Part shown: positions 42,767-51,566 of the stretch, piece after piece
Layout of the letters: every line of letters starts with the position of its first letter
Position numbering within the stretch: position 1 is the stretch's first letter
NCBI GenBank assembly: GCA_000955785.1
Contig: JYOD01000045.1
Span: 1 to 64,000, forward strand
Direction: 5' to 3'
DNA length: 64,000 bases
DNA from: Burkholderiaceae bacterium 16
Lineage (GTDB): Bacteria > Pseudomonadota > Gammaproteobacteria > Burkholderiales > Burkholderiaceae
Notes under the pieces: model-generated
The model's database searches: none
Told to the model about the DNA's origin: nothing
Seen by the model: only the letters and a program-made list of their open reading frames with translations
Made by a program: the position numbers and the translations under genes

Positions 42767-43257
42767 AGAATTTCAAACACGCTGTAGACGGGGCCGTACA
42801 CGAACCGATGGCCCACACCGACCGCGATGACCTGGTTCAACCACGCATACTTGCCGGCCGGCGCCTCGAACATGGGGTTGATCCGGAAGTAGTAGCTTGC
42901 AGCGTCGACTTCTTCGCCCTTCTCCAGCCGCTGTATGACTTCAGTGGCACCGCGGCGGATACCGCGGTAAGACATCGTGATGTTGGTGCCGTCGTCGGTC
43001 TGGAGGAGCAGACGCACGTCGAGCATGGTGCTTCCGTCTCTGCGAACTGTTTGCCAGTCGCTCCCGCCGTCCAGCACATTGCCAGACACTCGTTCGCCGG
43101 CGAACGTCCCCGATGGCACGATACCTACGCGTCGAAACGGGCCCGGCGTGTCGCCGACGACAGCCACCGGCTTGACGTCCAGGCGCATGACGAACAGAGG
43201 TCGCGTTTGTACGCGCGTGAGCGGTGCAGGGAGATCATTAAATAGGGGGGCGGACAT
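42763..43257 (-). CDS. DUF3237 domain protein
   Basis: Small beta-barrel-like protein of about 164 aa from ATG 43257 (MSAPLFNDLPAPL). The family pattern is visible: FRRVGIVPSGTFAGERVSGN, then DGGSDWQTVRRDGSTMLDVR and a C-terminal FVYGPVYSVFEIL. Function is unknown, though members often sit beside oxidoreductase genes. The frame is open to 43284, so a longer start is possible. Its stop overlaps the EgtB-EgtD start, implying coupled translation. Confidence 0.75.
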   Translation of the reverse strand: MSAPLFNDLPAPLTRVQTRPLFVMRLDVKPVAVVGDTPGPFRRVGIVPSGTFAGERVSGNVLDGGSDWQTVRRDGSTMLDVRLLLQTDDGTNITMSYRGIRRGATEVIQRLEKGEEVDAASYYFRINPMFEAPAGKYAWLNQVIAVGVGHRFVYGPVYSVFEIL

Positions 43258-43362
43258 CGTATCTATCATTGCCGTTGATGGCATGGGCTCGTCCCACGCC
43301 AGTCATTTGAGGTTCCAACCTGGGCAAGAATTTGCCTCGATGGGGCTGCTGCGGGCTTGCGC

Positions 43363-43683
43363 CTACTTCAGCGGTGAGAAGTCCGTCGGGCGCATGATCC
43401 GCGACTCCATGCTCACCAAGATGTCTAGCGCCTTTACCTTGCGACCGAATTCCTGCCAGCGGCTGTCGGCGGCCATCCTATCCCGACGCGCAAGCCGATC
43501 GTCAAGTCCTTTGTAGGCCCAGATATCGACGATCTGGCTGATGTCGCCAATTTCGGTCTCGAAGAATCCAATTAGGTCACCGAGGAATTCCTGCTGTAGC
43601 GCCAGCCCCTCGCTCTTGTACAAAGCGAGCCAATCGGCGCCACGCAGCGGCTTGAAGGTGTAGGTACGGATTTCGTAGAGCAT
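43363..43683 (-). CDS. NIPSNAP-family protein
   Basis: Small dimeric alpha/beta-barrel protein, 106 aa from ATG 43683. MLYEIRTYTFKPLRGADWLA and the later GDISQIVDIWAYKGLDDRLA fit NIPSNAP domains. The frame is open further upstream, but homology begins at this ATG. Function in bacteria is uncertain. It lies within the minus-strand run that begins with the SDR at 47793. Confidence 0.75.
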   Translation of the reverse strand: MLYEIRTYTFKPLRGADWLALYKSEGLALQQEFLGDLIGFFETEIGDISQIVDIWAYKGLDDRLARRDRMAADSRWQEFGRKVKALDILVSMESRIMRPTDFSPLK

Positions 43684-43702
43684 TGGATATCTCACCTGGT
43701 GG

Positions 43703-44116
43703 TCAGAAGTTCGCTGCGCCGTTCGTGAATTCCTCGATTGCATCGATCCGGTCGGTGTAGAAAGCAAGGTGATCCCTGATCGGTCCGACAGCCGCGAATG
43801 GGTCTTCGTAAGTCCAGACCGCATTGACCGAGCGCTCGCCGCCGATCGGGATCGAGAAGTACGCGCAGTCGCCCTTGTAGGGGCAATAGGTGATGTGGTC
43901 GGACCTCTCGAGCAGCGTCATGTCCACATCCTTCCTCGGGATATACAGGACGGCCGGGTAGCCGCCCTCGCGAAGCGTCAACGCGTCGCGTGTATCTGCG
44001 ATGACTTGGCCGGCTAGCGTTACCACCACGCGAGACGTGTTGTGCTCGATGGTGATCGGATGATCGGCATCCGGAACCTTGACGGTCCGGGTTGCGGCGG
44101 TGGCGTTGTTTAACAT
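43703..44116 (-). CDS. DUF427 domain protein
   Basis: Protein of 137 aa with one DUF427 domain. HPITIEHNTSRVVVTLAGQV, ESGGYP-like REGGYPAVLYIPRKDVDM, then the family hallmark HITYCPYKGDCAYFSI and a C-terminal DHLAFYTDRID. ATG 44116 has GGAGAG at good spacing; GTG 44122 is also in frame. Function is unknown. It precedes the NIPSNAP gene by 19 bp in the same run. Confidence 0.82.
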   Translation of the reverse strand: MLNNATAATRTVKVPDADHPITIEHNTSRVVVTLAGQVIADTRDALTLREGGYPAVLYIPRKDVDMTLLERSDHITYCPYKGDCAYFSIPIGGERSVNAVWTYEDPFAAVGPIRDHLAFYTDRIDAIEEFTNGAANF

Positions 44117-44273
44117 GAACACTCTCCTTTGGATTGACGCGTCGGCCTACGGCCCCGCTTCCCCCTCTACCCCTGCGTAGCCCCGGAAAGCCCCGCCTCT
44201 CAGACCAAAATGAGGTTGCGGAGGGCAGATGCCGCCTGGGTCGGGCTTTTGCGACAAAGGGCCTTGTCGTGAT

Positions 44274-44921
44274 CTATGCTGACGCGCTGGGGCGCTTCGA
44301 TACCACGTCGTACCAGCGCCGCAGTGAAGCGCGCTCCTCCGGGAGGAGGAAACCGACCGCCGTGGCGGCGAAATCCACGGCCACCATCGCAGTGATGTCG
44401 GCAGCGGAGAAGCGATCACCGGCCACGAATGGGACTTGTTCCAGGCGGGCATCGAGATCGGCGAAGAAATTCTCCACCCGCAGCTTGCTGCGCTCCGCCA
44501 GTTCAGGGATCTGCTCGTAGTCGTGGGGGCCAGCGATCGCGCGGCTTTTGAGACCTGGCGCGGCATTGCGGATTGCCTCCATGACCGCGGCGAAGCCTTC
44601 TAATTCGGCGCGCCGATCCCACATCGCCACCAGCGCCTTTTCCTTTGCCGTGTCACCAAGTAGGGGTGATTTCGGGTGAATTTCTTCGATGTACCTGCAG
44701 ATCGCCGGCACTTCGCCGATTGCCGTACCGTCCTCCAGCACCAACGTCGGCACGACCCGGCGAGGGTTGATCGCCCGATATGGCTCGGAATGCTGCTCGC
44801 CCTTGCTTAGATCGACGGGAACGAGTGGTATTGACAACCCCTTCTCTGCGAGGAAGATGCGCACGCGTCGTGAGTTGGGTGAGGAAGCTGTGTGGTGGAG
44901 TCTGATCAGGTCGGAGGTCAT
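44274..44921 (-). CDS. Glutathione S-transferase
   Basis: GST-like protein of 215 aa. The N-terminal thioredoxin fold has HHTASSPNSRRVRIFLAEKG with the likely active-site Ser or Asn, the cis-proline in RRVVPTLVLEDG, and glutathione-contacting GEVPAICRYIEE. The C-terminal helical domain carries the FVAGDRFSAADITAM N-capping box. It would conjugate electrophiles to glutathione. The start overlaps the MFS stop (ATGA), so it is part of the same operon. Confidence 0.87.
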   Translation of the reverse strand: MTSDLIRLHHTASSPNSRRVRIFLAEKGLSIPLVPVDLSKGEQHSEPYRAINPRRVVPTLVLEDGTAIGEVPAICRYIEEIHPKSPLLGDTAKEKALVAMWDRRAELEGFAAVMEAIRNAAPGLKSRAIAGPHDYEQIPELAERSKLRVENFFADLDARLEQVPFVAGDRFSAADITAMVAVDFAATAVGFLLPEERASLRRWYDVVSKRPSASA

Positions 44922-46255
44922 AGTTGATTTCCTTTATTGAGAATCGAGATGCTCCCGGGGCGCAGGTCGGGACCTGCGTTTTCGGAGCGCGTCGGGAGTG
45001 CAGGTTCGGTGGAATGCAGGCTCACCCAGAACGCCGCCTTCCGCTGCATCAAGAGCAGCGCGATCGTTGCGAGGCTGAGCAAGGCGATCGCGCCGGCGCC
45101 AAGGTCGACCGCCAGGTCTAGTCCCTCGTGCGTGGCCACGACGCCCAGGCCGAGGGCGACCACGCCTAGCGAGAGATAGCCGAACAAATAAAGCGTCGAG
45201 AGCACTCCGCCGCGGTGTTGCGCATGGGTCAAGTCATTGATCAAGGTGAGACCACCCAGAAAAAGCAAGGCATAGCCGATGCCCGTCATCGTCGTGGCCG
45301 CCAGGAATATCCACAGTCCGTGCCAGGCCGTGGACAGAGCCAGCAATGCCATGCCGGCCGCTGACGCGATTGCGCCCAAGGTCATGGCAAGGCCCGGGTT
45401 TAGCCTACGCGCCACGATCCCGAACACGCCAGACGTGACGGCGAACAATGCCAGCGCGACGCCGTTGACCAGGGCATTCGGCGACCCCACCAAGTCACGG
45501 GCTACTTGGGCGCCGAGCGACAGGATCAATACGCCATGCGTATACGCGGTAGTCACCGCGAGCGCCGCGACTGCGAACGCGGGCCGCAAGGCACAGGGGA
45601 TGGACGGCGCCTTGAGCCGCCACTTGCAAGCCCCCGGCTCACCCGCGTGACGAGGCAAGTGCCAGGCCGCGGCGAAGAGCAGTGCTATGAGGACAAACAG
45701 CACCCAGAAGCTGAGATGCAGCGGCCATGGCGCGTATTGCGTCAGCGCACCGCCTACCAGCAGCGCTGCCGCGAAACCGAAGGCTTGTGCAGCCGCCATA
45801 ACGGATGCGGCCCGCTTCCCCTGCCCCTCCGAGCTGAACTCCACCATCGCAGCCGTCGAGGCGCCCGCGCTGAGGCCAACGCCGATGCCCATCAGGGCGC
45901 GACCAGCGAACAGCCACGACACGCTCGGCGCAATGGCAAACAGCAGCACACCAAGCAACGACGCGCCCAGCCCGAGCAACATCGTCGCTCGACGGCCAAA
46001 ATGGTCGGAGAGATCACCGAATGCAATCAGGATAGTCACTACGAAGATCGGATAGACGGCGAATATGCCGGTGGTCACCGTGTGGGTCAGTTGCCACTGC
46101 TCGGCATACAGCCGGTAGGTCATGGCGGGCGCCGCGCTGGTCCATAGCGTATGTGCGACTACCCCCGCCGACACCCAGAAACTGGTGCGTGGCCCCAGCT
46201 CGAATGGCCGAGAGCCGCCCGCAGGATGGTTCGACATCTGGAGCTCGATGGTCAC
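44918..46255 (-). CDS. MFS transporter
   Basis: Major facilitator superfamily permease of 445 aa with about twelve hydrophobic helices. The loop between helices 2 and 3, GDLSDHFGRRATMLLG, is motif A, and FAGRALMGIGVGLSAGASTA follows. Probably exports a drug or metabolite. Its start overlaps the upstream SDR stop and its stop overlaps the GST start, so SDR, MFS and GST are tightly coupled. The C-terminal cytoplasmic tail of about 30 residues is polar. Confidence 0.85.
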   Translation of the reverse strand: MTIELQMSNHPAGGSRPFELGPRTSFWVSAGVVAHTLWTSAAPAMTYRLYAEQWQLTHTVTTGIFAVYPIFVVTILIAFGDLSDHFGRRATMLLGLGASLLGVLLFAIAPSVSWLFAGRALMGIGVGLSAGASTAAMVEFSSEGQGKRAASVMAAAQAFGFAAALLVGGALTQYAPWPLHLSFWVLFVLIALLFAAAWHLPRHAGEPGACKWRLKAPSIPCALRPAFAVAALAVTTAYTHGVLILSLGAQVARDLVGSPNALVNGVALALFAVTSGVFGIVARRLNPGLAMTLGAIASAAGMALLALSTAWHGLWIFLAATTMTGIGYALLFLGGLTLINDLTHAQHRGGVLSTLYLFGYLSLGVVALGLGVVATHEGLDLAVDLGAGAIALLSLATIALLLMQRKAAFWVSLHSTEPALPTRSENAGPDLRPGSISILNKGNQL

Positions 46256-47001
46256 GAAGCGGTCTTGCCGCCGTTGACTCGGATGATCTGGCCCGTAATG
46301 AAGGTCGCCTTGCCGGATGCGATGAACACGATGGCATCGGCGATTTCCTCGGGAGTTCCCGCGCGCTTCAGGGGAACACTCGCGAGGAAGGCGGCTTTCC
46401 TGTCGGCCGAGCCGGTGAGCCGGTCGAGCATGGCAGTCTGAACCGGACCCGGGGCAATGGCGTTGACCCGCACACCGGATGCCGCACCCTCAAGCGCGGC
46501 CGATTTGGTCAGGCCCTCCACTGCGTGCTTGCTGGCGGTGTAGAGGGATGCGTTCGCCGCGCCACGCTCACCCATCGTCGATGAGATATTGACGATGCTA
46601 CCGCTGCCTTGCGCGAGCATCACACGCATCTCATGCTTCACGCAGAGCAATGTGCCTAGCACGTTGGTATCGAAGGTGGCTGCGTAGTTCTCGGGAGTCA
46701 GTTCCGTTACTGGTGCGAACGCGCCTTCAGTGCCGGCGGCGTTAACTGCCACGTCGAGTCGACCAAAGCGCGCGACAGTGTCATCGGCCAGGCTGCGGAC
46801 TTCGTCCTCATGACGTACGTCGGACTTGAAAAATTGCGCCTCTGCACCAAGCTTTCGAAGTTCGGCAGCCAGCTTCTGGCCTTCTCCATCGTGCCGTCCG
46901 GAGACGACGACGAGTGCGCCGTCACGAGCGAAAGCCAGCGCGGTAGCACGGCCTATGCCGGTCAGTGCGCCTGTAATGAGGACAACGGGATGTGTGGACA
47001 T
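46252..47001 (-). CDS. SDR-family oxidoreductase
   Basis: Short-chain dehydrogenase of 249 aa. VVLITGALTGIGRATALAFA contains the cofactor loop. The usual NNAG is NAAG here. Catalytic Ser is in NISSTMGERG and Tyr/Lys in YTASK. ATG 47001 follows CAGGAGA. It is closely related to the SDRs at 47047 and 53668 (all share ITGALTGIGR and ATFDTNV). Its stop overlaps the MFS start. Confidence 0.84.
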   Translation of the reverse strand: MSTHPVVLITGALTGIGRATALAFARDGALVVVSGRHDGEGQKLAAELRKLGAEAQFFKSDVRHEDEVRSLADDTVARFGRLDVAVNAAGTEGAFAPVTELTPENYAATFDTNVLGTLLCVKHEMRVMLAQGSGSIVNISSTMGERGAANASLYTASKHAVEGLTKSAALEGAASGVRVNAIAPGPVQTAMLDRLTGSADRKAAFLASVPLKRAGTPEEIADAIVFIASGKATFITGQIIRVNGGKTAS

Positions 47002-47046
47002 TGCTTTCTCCTGGACGGGCGCGCCCGCCATGTTGAGACAGAAACT

Positions 47047-47793
47047 TCAACCTGCCGTCTTGCCACCATCGATGGTGACGATCTGGCCAGTCATGAAGGA
47101 CGACGCTTCGGAGGCAAGGAAGAGTATGGCGCTGGCGATGTCGCCCGGCTTGCCGACGCGGCCCAGCGGTACGGTAGCGGCCAGCGCGGCCTTGTTCTCG
47201 GGGGTGCCCGTAAAGCGGTCCAGCATGCCGGTGTCGACAGGGCCGGGGGCAACAGCGTTGACGCGCACGCCCGTGGTTGCGACTTCCAGCGCCGCCGACT
47301 TGGTGAAGCCCTCGACTGCATGCTTGCTGCCGACGTAGACGGAAGCGTAGGCCGCCCCTTCATGACCGTAGGTCGAGGAGATGTTGATGATGCTGCCGCT
47401 CTTCTGGGCAGTCATCACACGCAGTTCGTGCTTGAGGCTCAGTAGCGTGCCCAGCACGTTGGTGTCGAAGGTGGCGGCGTAGCTCTCCGCGGTCTGGTTG
47501 ACAACCAGCCCCGGCTGCCCTTCCGTGCCGGCGTTGTTGACGGCCACATCGAGACGGCCGAAGCGGGCCACGGTCTGATCGACCAGGTCGCGAACCTGAT
47601 CGTCGCGGCGGACGTCGGCCTGGATGAAGACGACCTCGGCACCAAGTTGCTGAAGCTCGGTTTCGAGTGCCTTGCCTTCGGCCTGCCGGCGGCCAGAGAC
47701 AACCAGATGAGCACCATTTCTGGCAAAGGCCAGAGCGGTGGAGCGACCGATGCCGGTCAGGGCTCCGGTGATGAGGACTACGGGCTTGGTCAT
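47047..47793 (-). CDS. SDR-family oxidoreductase, divergent from LysR
   Basis: Short-chain dehydrogenase of 248 aa: VLITGALTGIGRSTALAFAR, NNAG, NISSTYGHEG and YVGSK supply cofactor and catalytic residues. It begins the long minus-strand run SDR, SDR, MFS, GST, DUF427, NIPSNAP, DUF3237, EgtB-EgtD. It is divergent from the LysR gene at 47984 across 190 bp. A decayed copy of this gene and promoter lies inverted at 57.2-57.8 kb. Confidence 0.85.
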   Translation of the reverse strand: MTKPVVLITGALTGIGRSTALAFARNGAHLVVSGRRQAEGKALETELQQLGAEVVFIQADVRRDDQVRDLVDQTVARFGRLDVAVNNAGTEGQPGLVVNQTAESYAATFDTNVLGTLLSLKHELRVMTAQKSGSIINISSTYGHEGAAYASVYVGSKHAVEGFTKSAALEVATTGVRVNAVAPGPVDTGMLDRFTGTPENKAALAATVPLGRVGKPGDIASAILFLASEASSFMTGQIVTIDGGKTAG

Positions 47794-47925
47794 GATTCAA
47801 AGACTCCGGTGCGATATGATCTGCGGGGTATGGGGAGGCGCCTGGCACTAAGATCCGAGGGCGGACAGGAGCCCCCCAACACGCTGCCACGCGGGAGAAT
47901 CTACAGTCTCGCGACAAAATTGGAC

Positions 47926-47964
47926 AAGACTTTAAAAGCAGACTCACATACCTCCCAGGCATGG
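47926..47964. promoter_or_regulatory. Conserved LysR promoter block, copy A
   Basis: AAGACTTTAAAAGC, then CATACCTCCCAGGCATGG. The same arrangement occurs before the LysR gene at 55961 and, inverted, at 57271-57310. Conservation across the three copies in otherwise diverged sequence suggests a promoter plus LysR site serving the divergent SDR and LysR genes. Confidence 0.55.
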
Positions 47965-47983
47965 GGGTCGCGATACGTGAACA

Positions 47984-48877
47984 ATGGAACTTCGACACCT
48001 TCGGTATCTCATAGCGGTCGCCGAGACAGGTAGCCTGACGGTGGCGGCCGAGCGACGGCTGCACACCTCACAGCCGTCACTGAGTCGGCAGATCCGAGAC
48101 CTGGAAAATCAGGTCGGGGTCGAACTATTGAGCCGCAGCGCACGCGGCGTGGAGCTGACCGCAGCGGGCAAGGCTTTTATCGATCACGCGCGGCTGGCCC
48201 TTAGCCAGGTGGACGCTGCAGTCGAAGCAGCCCGCAGGGCCGCGCAACCAGCCAAGCAGCGGTTTGCGCTTGGGTTCCTCACCGGGCAGGAAATGACCTG
48301 GCTGCCCGAGGCCATGCACATCCTTTGCGACGAATTGTGCAATGTCGATGTCACTGTTTCCAGCGACTACTCGCCGGATCTTGCTGAAGGACTTGCACGG
48401 GGCAAGCTGGATCTGGCGCTCCTGCGCGCCGAGCCGGGCTTCGATCTCGCTTATAGGGTCGTGAGCCAGGAACCGCTAGTGGTGCTTATGCCCAGCGATC
48501 ATCCGCTGACGTCACGCGACGCTATCTGTCCACAAGAGCTTATTGGCGAGCCCTTCATTGCCATGGCGAACAAGGCCAAGGTGCTACGCGCGGTGATCGA
48601 CGACTACCTTGATCGCTCGGGTGTCCAGATCAAGCCGACGCAAAGTGTTGACAACCCTGCGATGGTCATGTCGTTGGTGGCCTCTACACGAGGCTTGACG
48701 CTGATCCCGGCCTATGTCGAAAATCTGATGCCCCTTTCCGTAGTCAGCCGCCCCCTTGCTGGTGAGGTGCCGACGATCGACCTCGTCGTTGGCTACAGCA
48801 AGGCGAACCGTTCCCCCATCCTGAAGCTGTTCCTGTCCCGGCTGGATGAACTGATTTCTCGCGTATCGAAGCGGTGA
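47984..48877 (+). CDS. LysR-family regulator (paralogue of 55961)
   Basis: LysR-type regulator of 297 aa beginning MELRHLRYLIAVAETGSLTV; helix-turn-helix RRLHTSQPSLSRQIRDLENQ. The effector domain has VTVSSDYSPDLAEGLARGKL and LVVLMPSDHPLTSRDA. It is very similar to the protein at 55961 along its whole length. It is divergent from the SDR-led operon that includes GST and EgtB-EgtD and is the natural regulator of it, probably sensing an electrophile or aromatic compound. Confidence 0.85.
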   Translation: MELRHLRYLIAVAETGSLTVAAERRLHTSQPSLSRQIRDLENQVGVELLSRSARGVELTAAGKAFIDHARLALSQVDAAVEAARRAAQPAKQRFALGFLTGQEMTWLPEAMHILCDELCNVDVTVSSDYSPDLAEGLARGKLDLALLRAEPGFDLAYRVVSQEPLVVLMPSDHPLTSRDAICPQELIGEPFIAMANKAKVLRAVIDDYLDRSGVQIKPTQSVDNPAMVMSLVASTRGLTLIPAYVENLMPLSVVSRPLAGEVPTIDLVVGYSKANRSPILKLFLSRLDELISRVSKR

Positions 48878-48909
48878 CCGACAGCAAAGGCCAGGGCGGC
48901 CGCAATCTC

Positions 48910-49404
48910 TCAAATGTCGGCCTCGGCGGCCTTCTTGAGCAGGAATTCAATAAATAGTCGGGTACGCGCGGGAAGCTGCTTGCCGAAGGCATGCAGCGCA
49001 TAAGCGGGAATGCGGGTCAGCGCGTGCTGGGGCAGGATCTGGACCAGATCTCCTGCGGCGAGGTCCTCCGCGACGGTCACCCGCAGCAGATAGGCAATGC
49101 CAGCGCCGGCAAGCGCGGCACGGCGTATGGAACCGCTGTCGTCCGTATCGAAGCGGCTCTCCAGCAATAGCGTCGTTCCATCGGCGAATGCAACAGGCCA
49201 TGGTTTGCCTCCCACGGCGTAACGAAGGCCCGTGTGTGACGCCAATTCCTCGACGGTTCGCGGTAACCCATGTTTTCGGATGTAGCTCGGAGAAGCCACC
49301 ATCACCCAGTTCAAGTCGGTGATCTTGCGGCTGATCAGTTCGCTGTCGTTGAGCGCGCCCATCCGTACGGCGACGTCGTAGCCTTCGCGGATGATATGCC
49401 CCAT
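48910..49404 (-). pseudogene. LysR effector-domain fragment
   Basis: The 164-codon frame encodes only the second half of a LysR regulator: EGYDVAVRMGALNDSELISR, then SPSYIRKHGLPRTVEELASH and a tail LTRIPAYALHAFGKQLPART. No helix-turn-helix precedes it; the frame meets a TAG three codons before the ATG. A second copy of the tail lies just upstream. It cannot bind DNA as encoded. Confidence 0.8.
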
Positions 49405-49497
49405 GAGGTTCGTCAGCTATGGGGTACCTGGAACAGCAGCTATGCCTGGATATCCTCGTGCCTGACGGCAAAGCCTGAGACGGCAACCGTTCAACTG

Positions 49498-49610
49498 CTG
49501 GACGTGGCGGACTTCTTGAGCGGAAATTCAAAAAATGATCGGGAGCCGGGAATCTACCTGCCGAAGGCGTGCAGCGCATAAGCGGGAATGCGGATCAAGA
49601 GCGCTGCTGG
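49498..49610 (-). pseudogene. Duplicate LysR tail fragment
   Basis: The minus frame reads LIRIPAYALHAFGR, then a stop, then SRSFFEFPLKKSATSS. It aligns with the end of the preceding LysR fragment (IPAYALHAFGKQ and RLFIEFLLKKAAEAD). It is a second, more decayed copy of the same C-terminus immediately before the OYE gene leader. Confidence 0.7.
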
Positions 49611-49760
49611 CACGCTCGCCGGTGGCTCGATCTCGGACATCTTTGTCCCATATATTCGGAACCCCAGCCTCTTTTTAGTATTCGGATCTGTCCATACACT
49701 CTCCTCAAGGAAAGCCCGCTGTTCACCGAAATTCATCGGCAACTCATCCTCGAGGAAATC

Positions 49761-50870
49761 ATGTCCAAACTTCATTCACCCGTCAAAGTAGGTCCCTACG
49801 AACTCTCCCACCGCGTGGTGCTGGCGCCGCTCACCCGCATGCGCGCCGAGGAAGGTGCGCGGCCCGGCCCGCTGATGGCCGAGTACTACGCCCAGCGCGC
49901 TTCCGCAGGCGGCTTACTGATCAGCGAATGTGCCATCGCCGCACGCAACGGCAACGGCTACCTCGGAGCACCTGGCCTGTACGACGACATCCAGATTCCC
50001 GGCTGGAAGCTGGTGACCGACGCCGTGCACGCCAAAGGCGGCCGCATCTTCCTGCAGCTCTACCATGCCGGGCGCCAGTCCAACAGCCAGTTGCAGCCGA
50101 ACGGCGCTCAGCCGACGGCGCCATCGGCCGTGCCGCATGGCGGGGTCGCCTACACCGAATCGGGCTGGGTTCCGAACACACCGAGCCGCGCGCTGACCCT
50201 CCCGGAGATCGCCGATTTGATCGAGAGCTTCCGCACAGCAGCCATCCGCGGCAAACAGGCCGGCTTCGACGGCGTTGAAATGCACGCCGCCAATGGCTAC
50301 CTGTTCGATCAGTTCCTGCAGGACGGGAGCAACAAGCGCACCGATATCTACGGCGGCTCGTTCGAGAACCGGGCCCGCTTCCTGATCGAGGTCACCCAGG
50401 CCGTCTCCTCGGTTTGGGGTAGCGAACGCGTGGCTGTGCGCCTCGGCCCCAGCGGCACCTGGGGCGATATGTCCGACAGCAACCCGGAAGGACTGTTCAC
50501 CTACGTGGCGCAGGAACTAGCCGGGCTCAATCTGGCATACCTGCACCTGATCGAGCCACGTGTGTTTGGCAATGTCGACGATGAGAGCAAAGACCCGAAC
50601 CCGGTCGCGGCACAGCTGATTCGCAAGCACTACAAGGGCACTATCATCGCCGCCGGCGGATTCAAGGGCCACACCGCGGAAGCCGTTCTGCAGGCGGGTG
50701 ACGCCGATCTCGTCGCATTCGGTCGCGACTTCATCGCCAATCCCGATCTGCCCGCGCGCCTGCGCCACAAGCTGCCACTGAATCCGTACGACCGTCAAAC
50801 CTTTTTTGGCGGCACAGAAGTCGGTTACACCGACTATCCGTTCTATCGCAACGACATGGTAGCCGCGTAA
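49761..50870 (+). CDS. Old yellow enzyme family ene-reductase (NemA-like)
   Basis: FMN-dependent ene-reductase, 369 aa from ATG 49761 (GAGGAAATC upstream). MSKLHSPVKVGPYELSHRVV and LAPLTRMRA begin the barrel; EMHAANGYLFDQFLQDGSNK holds the substrate His-Asn pair; GGFKGHTAEAVLQAGDADLV and AFGRDFIANPDLPARL bind FMN; GYTDYPFY closes the C-terminus. It reduces activated C=C bonds of maleimides, enones or nitro compounds. It is one of three family members in the right part and is intact. Confidence 0.88.
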   Translation: MSKLHSPVKVGPYELSHRVVLAPLTRMRAEEGARPGPLMAEYYAQRASAGGLLISECAIAARNGNGYLGAPGLYDDIQIPGWKLVTDAVHAKGGRIFLQLYHAGRQSNSQLQPNGAQPTAPSAVPHGGVAYTESGWVPNTPSRALTLPEIADLIESFRTAAIRGKQAGFDGVEMHAANGYLFDQFLQDGSNKRTDIYGGSFENRARFLIEVTQAVSSVWGSERVAVRLGPSGTWGDMSDSNPEGLFTYVAQELAGLNLAYLHLIEPRVFGNVDDESKDPNPVAAQLIRKHYKGTIIAAGGFKGHTAEAVLQAGDADLVAFGRDFIANPDLPARLRHKLPLNPYDRQTFFGGTEVGYTDYPFYRNDMVAA

Positions 50871-50882
50871 ACGAAGCATCCC

Positions 50883-51125
50883 TTCAATATCATCGGCGGG
50901 AAAATCGGAATCCCCGACCTTAAATGGGTCAAGTTTACGGCGAGCGACTTCAAACAGGTCCTTCTTCGCTACGGGTTCGCCGAGGGCGCGGCCAACTACT
51001 ACGTCGAGATGTTCGATACTCTCGACAAGGGTCTACTGTTCGAGCACATTCAAGAAACCACGCCCAACGTGGCCGGGCTTTCCATCGAGGCGTTCGCAAA
51101 GCAGTTCGCCACTGCCTATCGCTAG
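50883..51125 (+). pseudogene. NmrA-like NAD(P)-binding protein, 3' fragment
   Basis: The frame reads FNIIGGKIGIPDLKWVKFTA, then RYGFAEGAANYYVEMFDTLD and VAGLSIEAFAKQFATAYR before the stop at 51125. This resembles the C-terminal 80 residues of NmrA/NAD(P)H-binding oxidoreductases, including the final F-A-x-x-F segment. There is no start codon or Rossmann part. It directly follows the OYE stop, so a deletion removed the rest. Confidence 0.6.
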
Positions 51126-51224
51126 AACGTGATACCTGCTCTGGCTATCCCCAAGGCAGGTATCGCTGGCCGGCCACTGTACACCCATCGCTCTCATCAA
51201 TTATGACGCCATGAGAAATCGAAC

Positions 51225-51566
51225 ATGATCAAAGTCAGCGTGATGTACGCCAATGAGCTTGGTTCCCGTTTTGATCACACTTATTATCGCGACAAGCACA
51301 TGCCGCTGGTACAGGCGCGCCTGGGTGATGCCTGCAAATACTACACGATAGACAAGGGCATTTCAGCCGCCAACGCCGGCAATACCACCGTCTATGTGGC
51401 GATGTGTCGTATCTTCAGTGGGTCGGTCGAAGCCCTCGAGACTGGGCTCGGACCTCATGCTGAAGAATTCAACGCAGCCATGCGAAGAGCATGGCTGCCT
51501 TCGACTTCACCATGGGCCCCACGGCGCAGTAGCTTGCTCGTGTCTAGATCTGCAAATTCCGGCTGA
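51225..51566 (+). CDS. EthD-domain protein with altered C-terminus
   Basis: Ferredoxin-like fold protein of the EthD family, 113 aa. MIKVSVMYANELGSRFDHTY and YRDKHMPLVQARLG are the family N-terminus. The middle ALETGLGPHAEEFNA is normal, but from about residue 85 it reads RRAWLPSTSPWAPRRSS instead of the expected strand, which hints at a frameshift near 51480. It overlaps the end of the convergent LysR gene by 23 bp. Function is unknown; possibly a broken gene. Confidence 0.6.
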   Translation: MIKVSVMYANELGSRFDHTYYRDKHMPLVQARLGDACKYYTIDKGISAANAGNTTVYVAMCRIFSGSVEALETGLGPHAEEFNAAMRRAWLPSTSPWAPRRSSLLVSRSANSG

